NCBI RefSeq assembly: GCF_001713475.1
Contig: NZ_CP016499.1
Location: forward strand, 3,130,501-3,194,500
Source: Agrobacterium sp. RAC06
GTDB lineage: Bacteria; Pseudomonadota; Alphaproteobacteria; Rhizobiales; Rhizobiaceae
Length of the DNA stretch: 64,000 bases
Direction of reading: 5' to 3'
Shown: in pieces, positions 1 to 9,000 of the stretch
How positions within the stretch are numbered: position 1 is the stretch's first letter
Layout: each line of letters begins with the position of its first letter
Program-made: the position numbers and the translations under genes
The notes under the pieces: model-generated
What the model saw: only the letters and a program-made list of their open reading frames with translations
What the model was told of the DNA's origin: nothing
The model's database searches: none

Positions 1-1347
1 GGCGGCTGCTTCGGCCGCCTGGATGATTTCCTCCTCGGTCGCGTCCTCGCGACCAAGGCGGATATTCTCCTTGATCGAACGGTTCAGCAGGCCTGCATCC
101 TGGAAAACAGTCGCGATCGAGTGGCGCAGCGACTTCCTGGTCACCTTGGCGATGTCCTGGCCGTCGATCAGGATCTGACCCGACTGGGGATCATAGACGC
201 GCTGCAGGAGGTTTATGAGCGTGGTCTTGCCGGCGCCCGTTGGACCGACGATGGCAACCGTCTGGCCTGCGCGGGCATGGAAGGAAATATCGCGCACGCC
301 CTGGGTGGTGGAGGCGAAATCGAAGGAAACGTTGCGGAACTCCACATCGCCGCGAACCGGCTCGAGGTCGGCCGAACCTGCGCGCTCCTCGCGTTCCTGC
401 ACGGCGTCCTCAAGCTTGTAAAAGTCTTCGAGTTTAGATCGCGCTTCGAAGATCTGGTTCACGAAGGCGATCATCTGATCGAGACGGGAGATCAAGAGGG
501 TGGCAAAGCCTGTGAAGGCGATGATGTCGCCGACCGTCAATTCGCCTCGCTGAACCAGCAGTGTGCCGATTACGAGGATGACGAGCATAGACAGTGTCGA
601 AGCGATGCGGTTCAGGGCGCCTGCCAGCGCCCACCAATCGAGGACCGGATACTGAGCGGAGAGCAGCTTGGTCGTGTATTCTTTCAGCGCGCGCGTCTCC
701 GCCTCGATGCGGTTGTAGCTGTGCAGGACCGAGACGTTGCTGATCGAGTCGCTCACATGGGAAAAGACCGTGTGATAGTGGCTCTCCACCGAGGCCTGGC
801 CTTCCTTGGTCCTGTTCATCACTGTCTTGCCGATGATGACATAAAGGACAGCCAGGATGATCAGGACCGATGTGAGCCGCACGTCCATCGAAAAGGCGGT
901 CGGGATCAACAAGGCCAATGCAACGGCTGTCGCCAGATGGGTTCGCATGAATTCCAGCCATAGCCCGAACAGCGTCTCACCCGCGCGCAACAGCGTATGC
1001 AGGGCATTCGAGGTGCCGCGCGTGTGGTGCCAGCTGAGCGGCATGGAAATGATCTTGCCGAATGATTCGGTCAGCAGATCCGCGCGGCGGCCATGGGCCA
1101 GTCGATCGGCCTGGCGCGCGACAAGCACATAGGCGACCGTGTTGAATACGCCGAAGCAGCCCCAGGCGATCAGGATTCCCGTGGCGTCCCGCTTTTCCGA
1201 GATCGCATCAATGATGCGACCGAAAAGAATGGGCTCGAGGATCGTAATGACAGCGAGAACGACGTTCGCAGCGACGACGAGTGAAACTCTTAACTTGTAA
1301 CTTGCAAGGTATTTCAGGGCCTTGAAATATACTTGTAGCAGGGACAA
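1..1347 (-). CDS. ndvA: Cyclic beta-1,2-glucan export ABC transporter NdvA/ChvA, 3' part cut by window edge
   Basis: This is an inner-membrane ABC half-transporter, with permease and ATPase fused, that exports cyclic beta-1,2-glucan to the periplasm. The visible 449 codons hold a membrane domain (about residues 15-300) followed by the start of the ATPase domain, with Walker A GPTGAGKTT near residues 368-376 and a Q-loop TVFQDAGLLN. The frame leaves the window before the ABC signature and Walker B. I chose TTG 1347 as the start because the family sequence begins LSLLQVYFKALKYL there and an AAGGTGA ribosome site lies about 6 bases upstream; no in-frame ATG fits. It is divergent from the LuxR gene. 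The family usually has about 590 residues, so roughly 140 are missing at the left edge. The assignment rests on remembered family sequence plus the presence of ndvB nearby. Confidence 0.9.
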   Translation of the reverse strand, partial: MSLLQVYFKALKYLASYKLRVSLVVAANVVLAVITILEPILFGRIIDAISEKRDATGILIAWGCFGVFNTVAYVLVARQADRLAHGRRADLLTESFGKIISMPLSWHHTRGTSNALHTLLRAGETLFGLWLEFMRTHLATAVALALLIPTAFSMDVRLTSVLIILAVLYVIIGKTVMNRTKEGQASVESHYHTVFSHVSDSISNVSVLHSYNRIEAETRALKEYTTKLLSAQYPVLDWWALAGALNRIASTLSMLVILVIGTLLVQRGELTVGDIIAFTGFATLLISRLDQMIAFVNQIFEARSKLEDFYKLEDAVQEREERAGSADLEPVRGDVEFRNVSFDFASTTQGVRDISFHARAGQTVAIVGPTGAGKTTLINLLQRVYDPQSGQILIDGQDIAKVTRKSLRHSIATVFQDAGLLNRSIKENIRLGREDATEEEIIQAAEAAA

Positions 1348-1530
1348 CTGGGTTCACCTTTGCCTGATGTCGCGAAACTCGCCGAATTTTCCGCTCGCGC
1401 AGTCCGCCAGCCAGAAAGGATGCCTAATGCGACAGCCATGCCGCCGCAAGATCCCACCCATGCCAGACAGCGCTTCGTGGTCGGGCGAAGCTAGAATTCC
1501 GCACGCCGCCATAGGTTTCCAATAACCCAT

Positions 1531-1550
1531 TTTGACGGTAAACGTTCAAA
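1531..1550. promoter_or_regulatory. Candidate 20-bp dyad operator between ndvA and luxR
   Basis: The ends TTTGA (1531-1535) and TCAAA (1546-1550) are inverted repeats around a 10-base centre, giving a 20-bp element. It lies 78-97 bases upstream of the LuxR-type start, in the divergent ndvA/luxR intergenic region (1348-1627). LuxR-type sites are often 20-bp dyads, so autoregulation or ndvA control is possible, but only five bases per arm match. Confidence 0.3.
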
Positions 1551-1627
1551 TTGCTTCGCGTGGCCGAAAAAGCCGTCGCTCGTGGCTTTTTAATGGTAAT
1601 TTTAGTAGCGCATTTTGGAGAGACTTT

Positions 1628-2365
1628 GTGAATATCAACCAATTGCTGCATTTCCTTGTCATCGTCGATGAATGCCGATCGGCAGCCGAGGTTGTTTCGG
1701 AGCTGGAGAAACTGGTTCGAGGCTATGGCTTCGAGTATTACGGGGTTGTTCGCCAGCCGAAGCCGGACGAGAACCCGATGAACCTCGTCCTGACCGGCCA
1801 CTGGCCCGAGGGTTGGCCGCAGCTCTATATCGCTAAGAAATACGTTCTGATCGATCCGACGATCCGCTATCTCGGACAGGCCCATGCCGGGTTCCGTTGG
1901 CGCGACGCGCTGCACGCTTTCCGTGCCGATCCGCATCGCAAGCGGATGGAGCGCATGCTTGGAGACAGCCTGCGTTTCGGCCTGGCGGATGGCTACATCT
2001 TCCCCGTTCATGGGCGAACAGGCCTGCTCGGCAATATGACGGTCGGCGGACGTCCTGTCGATCTTTCGCCAACTGAGATCGCGCTTTTCGATGCGGTGGC
2101 GAAGAAGGCCTACTGGCGTCTGCTCGAGTTCAAGCATGCGAACGAGACAGAAGCGACGAAGCCGATCGATACGCGGATGACGCGCCGCGAAATGGAAGTG
2201 CTGAACTATCTGGCAGATGGGCTGACGTCCAACGAGATCAGCAAGATCCTGAAGATCTCCAACCATACGGTCGACTGGTACATGAACGGTATTCAGGACA
2301 AACTGAATGCGAAAAATCGCCAGCATGTCGTGGCCTTGTCGTTCCGTCTCGGCCTGGTGACCTAA
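1628..2365 (+). CDS. LuxR-family transcriptional regulator with autoinducer-binding-type domain
   Basis: This is a 245-residue regulator. Residues about 15-165 resemble the autoinducer-binding domain (WPEGWPQLYIAKKYVLIDP and the FPVHGRTG stretch), and residues about 180-245 form a LuxR-type helix-turn-helix (MTRREMEVLNYLADGLTSNE, then IS.HTVDWYMNGIQDKL). GTG 1628 is the best start because GGAGAG (1617-1622) sits five bases upstream; the reading frame stays open further upstream without a good ribosome site. No luxI-type synthase is in the window, so it may be a solo LuxR or may sense another ligand. It lies between ndvA (divergent) and pyc (same strand, about 117 bases downstream). The ligand and targets cannot be read from the sequence. 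Confidence 0.85.
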   Translation: MNINQLLHFLVIVDECRSAAEVVSELEKLVRGYGFEYYGVVRQPKPDENPMNLVLTGHWPEGWPQLYIAKKYVLIDPTIRYLGQAHAGFRWRDALHAFRADPHRKRMERMLGDSLRFGLADGYIFPVHGRTGLLGNMTVGGRPVDLSPTEIALFDAVAKKAYWRLLEFKHANETEATKPIDTRMTRREMEVLNYLADGLTSNEISKILKISNHTVDWYMNGIQDKLNAKNRQHVVALSFRLGLVT

Positions 2366-2482
2366 GAAGGGACGGAATTTTCTCGAGGTCGACCAAGGCA
2401 AATTGAACTTCCTAAAACAACGCGCTATGACTTTTCTTCGCAGGTGCACAATGCCCTGGCATATCGTTTTGGGGAGATCGAA

Positions 2483-5400
2483 TTGCCAATATCCAAGATC
2501 CTTGTCGCCAACCGTTCGGAAATCGCGATCCGCGTCTTTCGCGCCGCCAACGAGCTCGGTCTGAAAACGGTCGCCATCTGGGCCGAGGAAGACAAACTCG
2601 CGCTGCACCGCTTCAAGGCGGATGAAAGTTACCAGGTTGGCCGCGGTCCGCATCTGGAGAGGGATCTTGGCCCGATCGAAAGCTATCTGGCGATCGATGA
2701 GATCATCCGCGTTGCCAAGCTGTCGGGCGCCGATGCCATTCACCCGGGCTACGGCCTCCTGTCGGAAAGTCCCGAGTTCGTGGACGCCTGCAACGATGCC
2801 GGTCTGATTTTCATCGGCCCGAAAAGCGATACGATGCGCCAGCTCGGCAACAAGGTTGCCGCCCGCAATCTCGCCATCAGCGTCGGCGTGCCGGTCGTAC
2901 CCGCCACCAATCCGTTGCCGGACGACGAGGCCGAGATCCATCGGCTTGCCGCGGAGATCGGTTATCCCGTCATGCTCAAGGCCTCCTGGGGCGGTGGCGG
3001 TCGTGGCATGCGCGCCATTCGCGATCCGAAGGACCTGCTGCGTGAGGTAACGGAAGGCAAGCGCGAGGCCATGGCCGCGTTCGGCAAGGACGAGGTCTAT
3101 CTCGAGAAGCTCGTCGAGCGTGCGCGCCACGTCGAGAGCCAGGTGCTCGGCGACACGCATGGCAATGTCGTGCATCTCTTCGAACGTGACTGCTCGATCC
3201 AGCGCCGCAACCAGAAGGTCGTCGAGCGGGCGCCAGCGCCCTATCTCAACGAAGTGCAGCGCCAGGAGCTGGCCGACTACTCGCTGCGTATCGCCAAGGC
3301 GACCAGCTATATCGGCGCTGGCACAGTCGAATATCTAATGGATGCCAACACCGGAAAATTCTACTTCATCGAGGTCAACCCGCGCATCCAGGTCGAGCAC
3401 ACGGTCACAGAAGTCGTGACCGGCATCGATATCGTCAAGGCACAGATCCACATCCTCGATGGCCACGCGATCGGGACGCCGGAATCGGGCGTGCCCAAGC
3501 AGGCTGACATCCGCCTCAACGGCCACGCGCTGCAGTGCCGCATCACCACCGAGGATCCGGAACAGAACTTCATTCCCGACTATGGCCGCATCACCGCCTA
3601 TCGTTCGGCTGCCGGTTTCGGCATTCGTCTCGATGGTGGTACTGCCTATTCGGGTGCGATCATCACCCGCTACTATGATCCGCTGCTGGTCAAGGTAACG
3701 GCGTCGGGCAGCACGCCGCAGGAAGCGATCAGCCGCATGGACCGCGCGCTGCGCGAGTTCCGCATCCGTGGTGTTGCCACCAACTTGACCTTCCTCGAAG
3801 CGATCATCGGCCATCCGAGCTTCCGCGACAATTCCTACACGACCCGTTTCATCGATACGACGCCGGAACTCTTCCAGCAGGTGAAGCGTCAGGACCGTGC
3901 GACGAAGCTTCTCACCTATCTCGCTGATGTGACCGTCAACGGCCATCCGGAAGTAAAGGGTCGTCCCAAGCCGCCGGCCGATGCCGCCGAGCCGGTCGTT
4001 CCCTATATCGACGCCGATATCAAGCCGGGCACAAAGCAGTTGCTCGACGAGCTCGGACCGAAGAAATTCGGCGACTGGATGCGCAACGAAAAGCGCATCC
4101 TGATGACCGACACGACCATGCGTGACGGCCACCAGTCGCTGCTGGCGACGCGTGTCCGCACACATGATATCGCGAGGATCGCGGATACCTATGCGCGGGC
4201 GCTGCCGAACCTGTTCTCGCTCGAGTGCTGGGGTGGCGCGACCTTCGACGTCTCGATGCGCTTCCTGACCGAAGATCCGTGGGAGCGTCTCGCTCTCGTG
4301 CGTGAAGGCGCGCCGAACCTGCTCCTGCAGATGCTGCTGCGCGGCGCGAACGGCGTCGGCTACAAGAACTATCCCGACAACGTGGTGAAGTATTTCGTCC
4401 GCCAGGCGGCCCAGGGTGGGATCGACCTCTTCCGCGTCTTCGACTGCCTGAACTGGGTCGACAACATGCGGGTGTCGATGGATGCCGTCATCGAGGAGAA
4501 CAAGCTCTGCGAGGCGGTGATCTGCTACACCGGCGACCTCCTCAACTCGGCGCGTCCGAAGTATGACCTCAAGTACTATACCGCGCTTGCCGCGGAGCTG
4601 GAAAAGGCCGGGGCGCATATCATCGCGGTCAAGGACATGGCGGGCCTGTTGAAGCCTGCCGCCGCCAAGGTGCTGTTCAAGGCCCTGCGCGAAGAGACGG
4701 GTCTGCCGATCCATTTCCACACCCATGACACATCCGGCATTGCGGCTGCGACTGTGCTCGCCGCTGTTGAGGCCGGCGTCGATGCGGTCGATGCCGCCAT
4801 GGACGCCTTCTCGGGCAATACCTCGCAGCCGTGCCTTGGCTCGATCGTCGAGGCCCTGCGCGGCTCTGAACGGGATCCGGGTCTCGATCCGCACTGGATC
4901 CGTCGTCTGTCCTTCTACTGGGAAGCCGTGCGCACGCAGTATGCGGCCTTCGAGAGCGACCTCAAGGGGCCGGCTTCGGAAGTCTATCTGCACGAAATGC
5001 CGGGTGGCCAGTTCACCAACCTCAAGGAACAGGCCCGTTCGCTCGGTCTTGAGACCCGCTGGCATGAAGTCGCCCAGGCCTATGCCGACGCCAACCAGAT
5101 GTTCGGCGACATCGTCAAGGTAACGCCGTCGTCCAAGGTCGTCGGTGACATGGCGCTGATGATGGTGAGCCAGGATCTCTCTGTGGCCGAGGTCGAAAAC
5201 CCGGCCAAGGACATCGCTTTCCCTGATTCGGTTGTCTCGATGCTGAAGGGCGATCTCGGTCAGCCTCCAGGCGGTTGGCCGGAAGCGCTGCAGAAGAAGG
5301 TGCTGAAGGGCGAGGAGCCCTATACGGCCGTGCCGGGCTCGCTTCTGCCGCCTGCTGATCTGGACGCCGAGCGCAAGGTGATCGAGGAAAAGCTCGGTCG

Positions 5401-5944
5401 CGAGGTCAGCGACTTCGAATTTGCCTCGTATCTTATGTATCCGAAGGTCTTCACCGATTACGCGCTCGCGGCCGACATGTATGGTCCGGTCTCGGTCATT
5501 CCGACGCCGCAGTATTTCTATGGCCTGCCTGCCGGCGAGGAACTGTTCCTCGACCTCGAAAAGGGCAAGACGCTTGTCATCGTCAATCAGGCGCTTGGCC
5601 ATACCGACGACAAGGGTATGGTGACCGTGTTCTTCGAACTGAACGGGCAGCCACGCCGTATCAAGGTGCCGGATCGGGCCCATGGAGCTTCAGGCAGCGC
5701 CGTCCGCCGCAAGGCGGAAACCGGCAATACCGCGCAGCTCGGTGCGCCGATGCCGGGCGTCATTTCGCAGGTTTCCGTCTCTGCCGGCCAGACGGTCAAG
5801 TCTGGCGACGTCTTGCTTTCGATCGAAGCGATGAAGATGGAAACGGCGCTGCATGCCGACCGCGACGGGACGATTGCGGAAGTGCTGGTGCGGATTGGTG
5901 ACCAGATCGACGCCAAGGATTTGCTGATCGTGTACTCGGCCTGA
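2483..5944 (+). CDS. pyc: Pyruvate carboxylase
   Basis: This biotin enzyme carboxylates pyruvate to oxaloacetate using ATP and bicarbonate and serves anaplerosis in the cytoplasm. Over 1153 residues it carries the biotin carboxylase domain (about 1-480, with KASWGGGGRGMR and the FIEVNPRIQVEHTVTE stretch), the carboxyltransferase domain (about 540-830, opening DTTMRDGHQSLLATR), the conserved carboxylase region, and a C-terminal biotinyl domain with EAMKMET, the biotinylated lysine being about residue 1118. The length matches single-chain rhizobial enzymes. I prefer TTG 2483 (protein begins MPISKILVANR) with GGGGAGA five bases upstream. ATG 2444 is in frame but would add 13 residues unlike the family and has no ribosome site. 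It ends at a strong bidirectional terminator facing ndvB. Confidence 0.95.
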   Translation: MPISKILVANRSEIAIRVFRAANELGLKTVAIWAEEDKLALHRFKADESYQVGRGPHLERDLGPIESYLAIDEIIRVAKLSGADAIHPGYGLLSESPEFVDACNDAGLIFIGPKSDTMRQLGNKVAARNLAISVGVPVVPATNPLPDDEAEIHRLAAEIGYPVMLKASWGGGGRGMRAIRDPKDLLREVTEGKREAMAAFGKDEVYLEKLVERARHVESQVLGDTHGNVVHLFERDCSIQRRNQKVVERAPAPYLNEVQRQELADYSLRIAKATSYIGAGTVEYLMDANTGKFYFIEVNPRIQVEHTVTEVVTGIDIVKAQIHILDGHAIGTPESGVPKQADIRLNGHALQCRITTEDPEQNFIPDYGRITAYRSAAGFGIRLDGGTAYSGAIITRYYDPLLVKVTASGSTPQEAISRMDRALREFRIRGVATNLTFLEAIIGHPSFRDNSYTTRFIDTTPELFQQVKRQDRATKLLTYLADVTVNGHPEVKGRPKPPADAAEPVVPYIDADIKPGTKQLLDELGPKKFGDWMRNEKRILMTDTTMRDGHQSLLATRVRTHDIARIADTYARALPNLFSLECWGGATFDVSMRFLTEDPWERLALVREGAPNLLLQMLLRGANGVGYKNYPDNVVKYFVRQAAQGGIDLFRVFDCLNWVDNMRVSMDAVIEENKLCEAVICYTGDLLNSARPKYDLKYYTALAAELEKAGAHIIAVKDMAGLLKPAAAKVLFKALREETGLPIHFHTHDTSGIAAATVLAAVEAGVDAVDAAMDAFSGNTSQPCLGSIVEALRGSERDPGLDPHWIRRLSFYWEAVRTQYAAFESDLKGPASEVYLHEMPGGQFTNLKEQARSLGLETRWHEVAQAYADANQMFGDIVKVTPSSKVVGDMALMMVSQDLSVAEVENPAKDIAFPDSVVSMLKGDLGQPPGGWPEALQKKVLKGEEPYTAVPGSLLPPADLDAERKVIEEKLGREVSDFEFASYLMYPKVFTDYALAADMYGPVSVIPTPQYFYGLPAGEELFLDLEKGKTLVIVNQALGHTDDKGMVTVFFELNGQPRRIKVPDRAHGASGSAVRRKAETGNTAQLGAPMPGVISQVSVSAGQTVKSGDVLLSIEAMKMETALHADRDGTIAEVLVRIGDQIDAKDLLIVYSA

Positions 5945-5968
5945 CGGCCGGCACCATTGCGAAACAGC

Positions 5969-6002
5969 AAAGAGGCCCCGCCAGCGCTGGCGGGGCCTCT
6001 TT
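5969..6002. terminator. 34-bp perfectly palindromic bidirectional terminator between pyc and ndvB
   Basis: The sequence from 5969 to 6002 is a perfect inverted repeat, with A-run and T-run ends (AAAGAGGCCCCGCCAG is the left arm). The GC-rich stem with A tails on one side and T tails on the other can end transcription from both convergent genes. Confidence 0.92.
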
Positions 6003-6021
6003 CGTTTGCTGCATTGGCTGC

Positions 6022-9000
6022 CTATTCGGCTGCCTTGATCTTCGGCTTGCGCGCCGGTTTCTTGGCCGGCGGCGGTGCAGGCGGTAGATCCTCACTGGTT
6101 GCCTGCAGCTTGCCATCGAGGGTCACATCGTAGCCTTCTGCGGTGCGTGTGACGGCGACAGCGACCTTTCGACCATCGACGTCGACCTTGGCCTTGAAGC
6201 CTTCCCAATGTTCGGGCAGGGCAGGGTTCACGACAAGCTCGCCGCCCTTGCGACGGATGCCGAGGAAGCCTTCGACCGCGAAACGATAGAGCCAGCCTGC
6301 AGATCCCGTGTACCAGGTCCAACCACCGCGTCCGGCATAGCCGTCGCCGCCATAGATATCGGCCGCAACGACGTAAGGCTCGACGCGATAACGCTCTGCC
6401 TCGTCTGCCGTTCTTGCATGATTAATCGGGTTCAACATTTCGAAGACGCGCCAGGCATCGGCGAGACGACCGGCCTGGATCAGGGACAGGCCGAGCCAGA
6501 TCGCCGCATGGGTATACTGACCGCCGTTTTCACGCACGCCAGGCGGATAGGCGCCAATGTAGCCCGGATCGATTTCGGGTTTTTCGAAAGCCGGCGTGAA
6601 GAGGCGGACGATGCCATTCTCTGCGTCTACAAGCTTCGAGACGGCGGAATCGAGTGCCTTTCCGGTATGGGCGGGATCTCCCATTCCGGACAGAACGCTC
6701 CAGGACTGGGCGATGGAGTCGATCTGGCACTGGCGTGAACCATTCGAACCGAGCGGCGAGCCGTCGTCGAAATAGCCACGACGATAATACTCTCCGTCCC
6801 AGCCTGCCGTTTCCAGGGCAGCCTTGAGCTTCGCGACATGCTCGCTCCAGCGGGCACTGCGGTCTCGATCGCCACGCTTGTCCGCCTGCAGCCTGAAGCG
6901 TTCCAATGTGGCGGCAAGCAACCAGCCAAGCCAGACACTTTCGCCACGGCCTTCGATCCCGACGCGGTTCATGCCGTCGTTCCAATCGCCACCGAGGATC
7001 AAGGGCAGGCCGTGTTCGCCTGTGCGGGCAATGGCGAGGTCGAGCGCGCGAGCCGCGTGCTCATAGAGATCTGCCGTTTCAGCGGCGGTATTGGGCAGGA
7101 AGAAGCTGTCATGCTGACCCTGCGTAAGCTGCGGTCCGTCGAGGAACGGGATCTGTTCCGACAGGATCGCTTGGTCACCCGTCGCCGAGACATACTGGTC
7201 GACTGCATAGGCGAGCCAGACGACGTCGTCGGAGATCATGGTGCGGACACCCGCGCCTGTCTGCGGCAGCCACCAATGTTGAACGTCCCCTTCTACGAAC
7301 TGACGCGCAGCGGCATTCAGGATCTGGCGGCGGGCGAGCTTAGGTTCGACGGTCAGGAATGCCAGCGTGTCCTGCAACTGGTCACGGAAGCCGTAAGCGC
7401 CGCTTGCCTGGTAGAATCCGGCACGGCCGAAGATGCGGCAGGCGAGCGCCTGATAGGGCAGCCAGCGATTGACGAGGTTGTCGAAGGCCTTGTCGCCGGT
7501 CTCCACCGAGAGCTTGCCGGTGAAGCCTGTCCAGAAGTCGCGGTTGGCCTTGAGGACCGTCTCGAACCCTGAGCCGCGAACCGTCTTCACAAGATCGACT
7601 GCGGCTTCCGCTGTCTCGGTTTCACCGAGCAGGAAGGTCATGTCGCGCGACTGACCGGGAGCAAGCTCGACATCGAAGGCAATTGCCGCACAAGGGTCGC
7701 TTTCGCTCTCGATCGAGCCCGTAAGACCCGAGGCACGGACTACGGCCTGTGGCAGCTTGATCGTGCCGTTGCGACCGATGAATTCGCGCCGGCTGGCCGT
7801 ATAGCCATCCGGCTGTTCCGGTCCTGCCAGGAAGGCGAAGCGACCGGGATAGTTGATGTCATAGGGGTTCGACGCGAGCAGTGCGCCGGTTTCCTCATCG
7901 AAGGTCGACAGAACGAAAGGTGCGGTGCGGGCGGGATTGTTGCCGAGGATCCATTCTGCGTAGCCATAGATGCGGAATTTGCGTGGCTCCGGGCTCGCGT
8001 TCTTCAGCCGGATCTTCGTGAGCTTCACCGGGCGCTCGCGATCCACAGTCTGGGTCAGTTCGATCTCGAGATCGCCATGCTGGCTGACGAAGGTTGAGTA
8101 ACCCATGCCATGGCGTGTCTCGAAGGTGGCCGCAGGATCGGTGTTCAGCGCGCTGACGGTCGCATAGGCGCGTCCGCTGCCAAGATCGGTGACGTAGAAG
8201 GCCTCGCCCGGACGGTTTACCACGGGATCGTTGGTCCAGGGCGTTACCTGGTAGTCGCGCGAGTTCTGGCTCCAGGTGAAGCCGGCCCCTTCTGCCGAGA
8301 CGTGGAAGCCGAAGTTCTCGTTTGCGATGACGTTGATCCACGGCTGCGGCGTTGCCGCAGATCCGTCGAGACGCACGACATACTCCGAACCGTCTTTCGA
8401 GAAACCGCCGAAGCCGTTCCAGAAGTCGAGGTCGGAACCGTCGGTCACGCGGCCCGTTTTGGCGGGAGTCGACTGTACGGGCGGCAAGCCTGCCCATTCG
8501 AGCTCACCATCGATCGTGCGCGGAGTGGCGAAGAGCGAGACGGCGCGGTTCACCTGGTCGACGATCTTGCCGTTGCGGGTGTGGAGTACAACGCGGGCGG
8601 CTGCCAGGACTGCAAGTGTCGAGCCCTCGTCCTGCAGGTCGTCGCGGACCGTGAACACATGCTGGCGACCGCCGGGCAGGCGGTGGCGCAGATTGTCCGC
8701 CATCTGGTCGAGCGCATGCTGCATGTCCTGCGCATAGGAGGTCGCGCGCTCGTTAATAATCGCGAGATCGGCCACGACGCCGCGGCGACGCAGATATTCC
8801 AGTGCACTCATCGCCTCGCGGGCGATGTCCATGTCCATGTCGTCGTTGATGCGCAGCGCAAAGATCGGGAAGTCGCCCGAAATCGCCATGGGCCACAGCG
8901 CCGACTGCGACCTCAGCCCCTTGCGGACCGTTTCGGGATCCGCACGCAGGTGATTGTCGGGATAGGTCAGGTAACGGCCCAGATGCTGGAAGGCAGCCGC

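Noticed and set aside
1424..3175. Leftward open frame of 583 codons across luxR and pyc
   Set aside because: It crosses two real genes and an intergenic region with no similarity to known proteins.
3335..5683. Leftward open frame of 782 codons opposite pyc
   Set aside because: Shadow of pyc; the conserved carboxylase sequence is on the plus strand and no ribosome site or domain supports the reverse frame.
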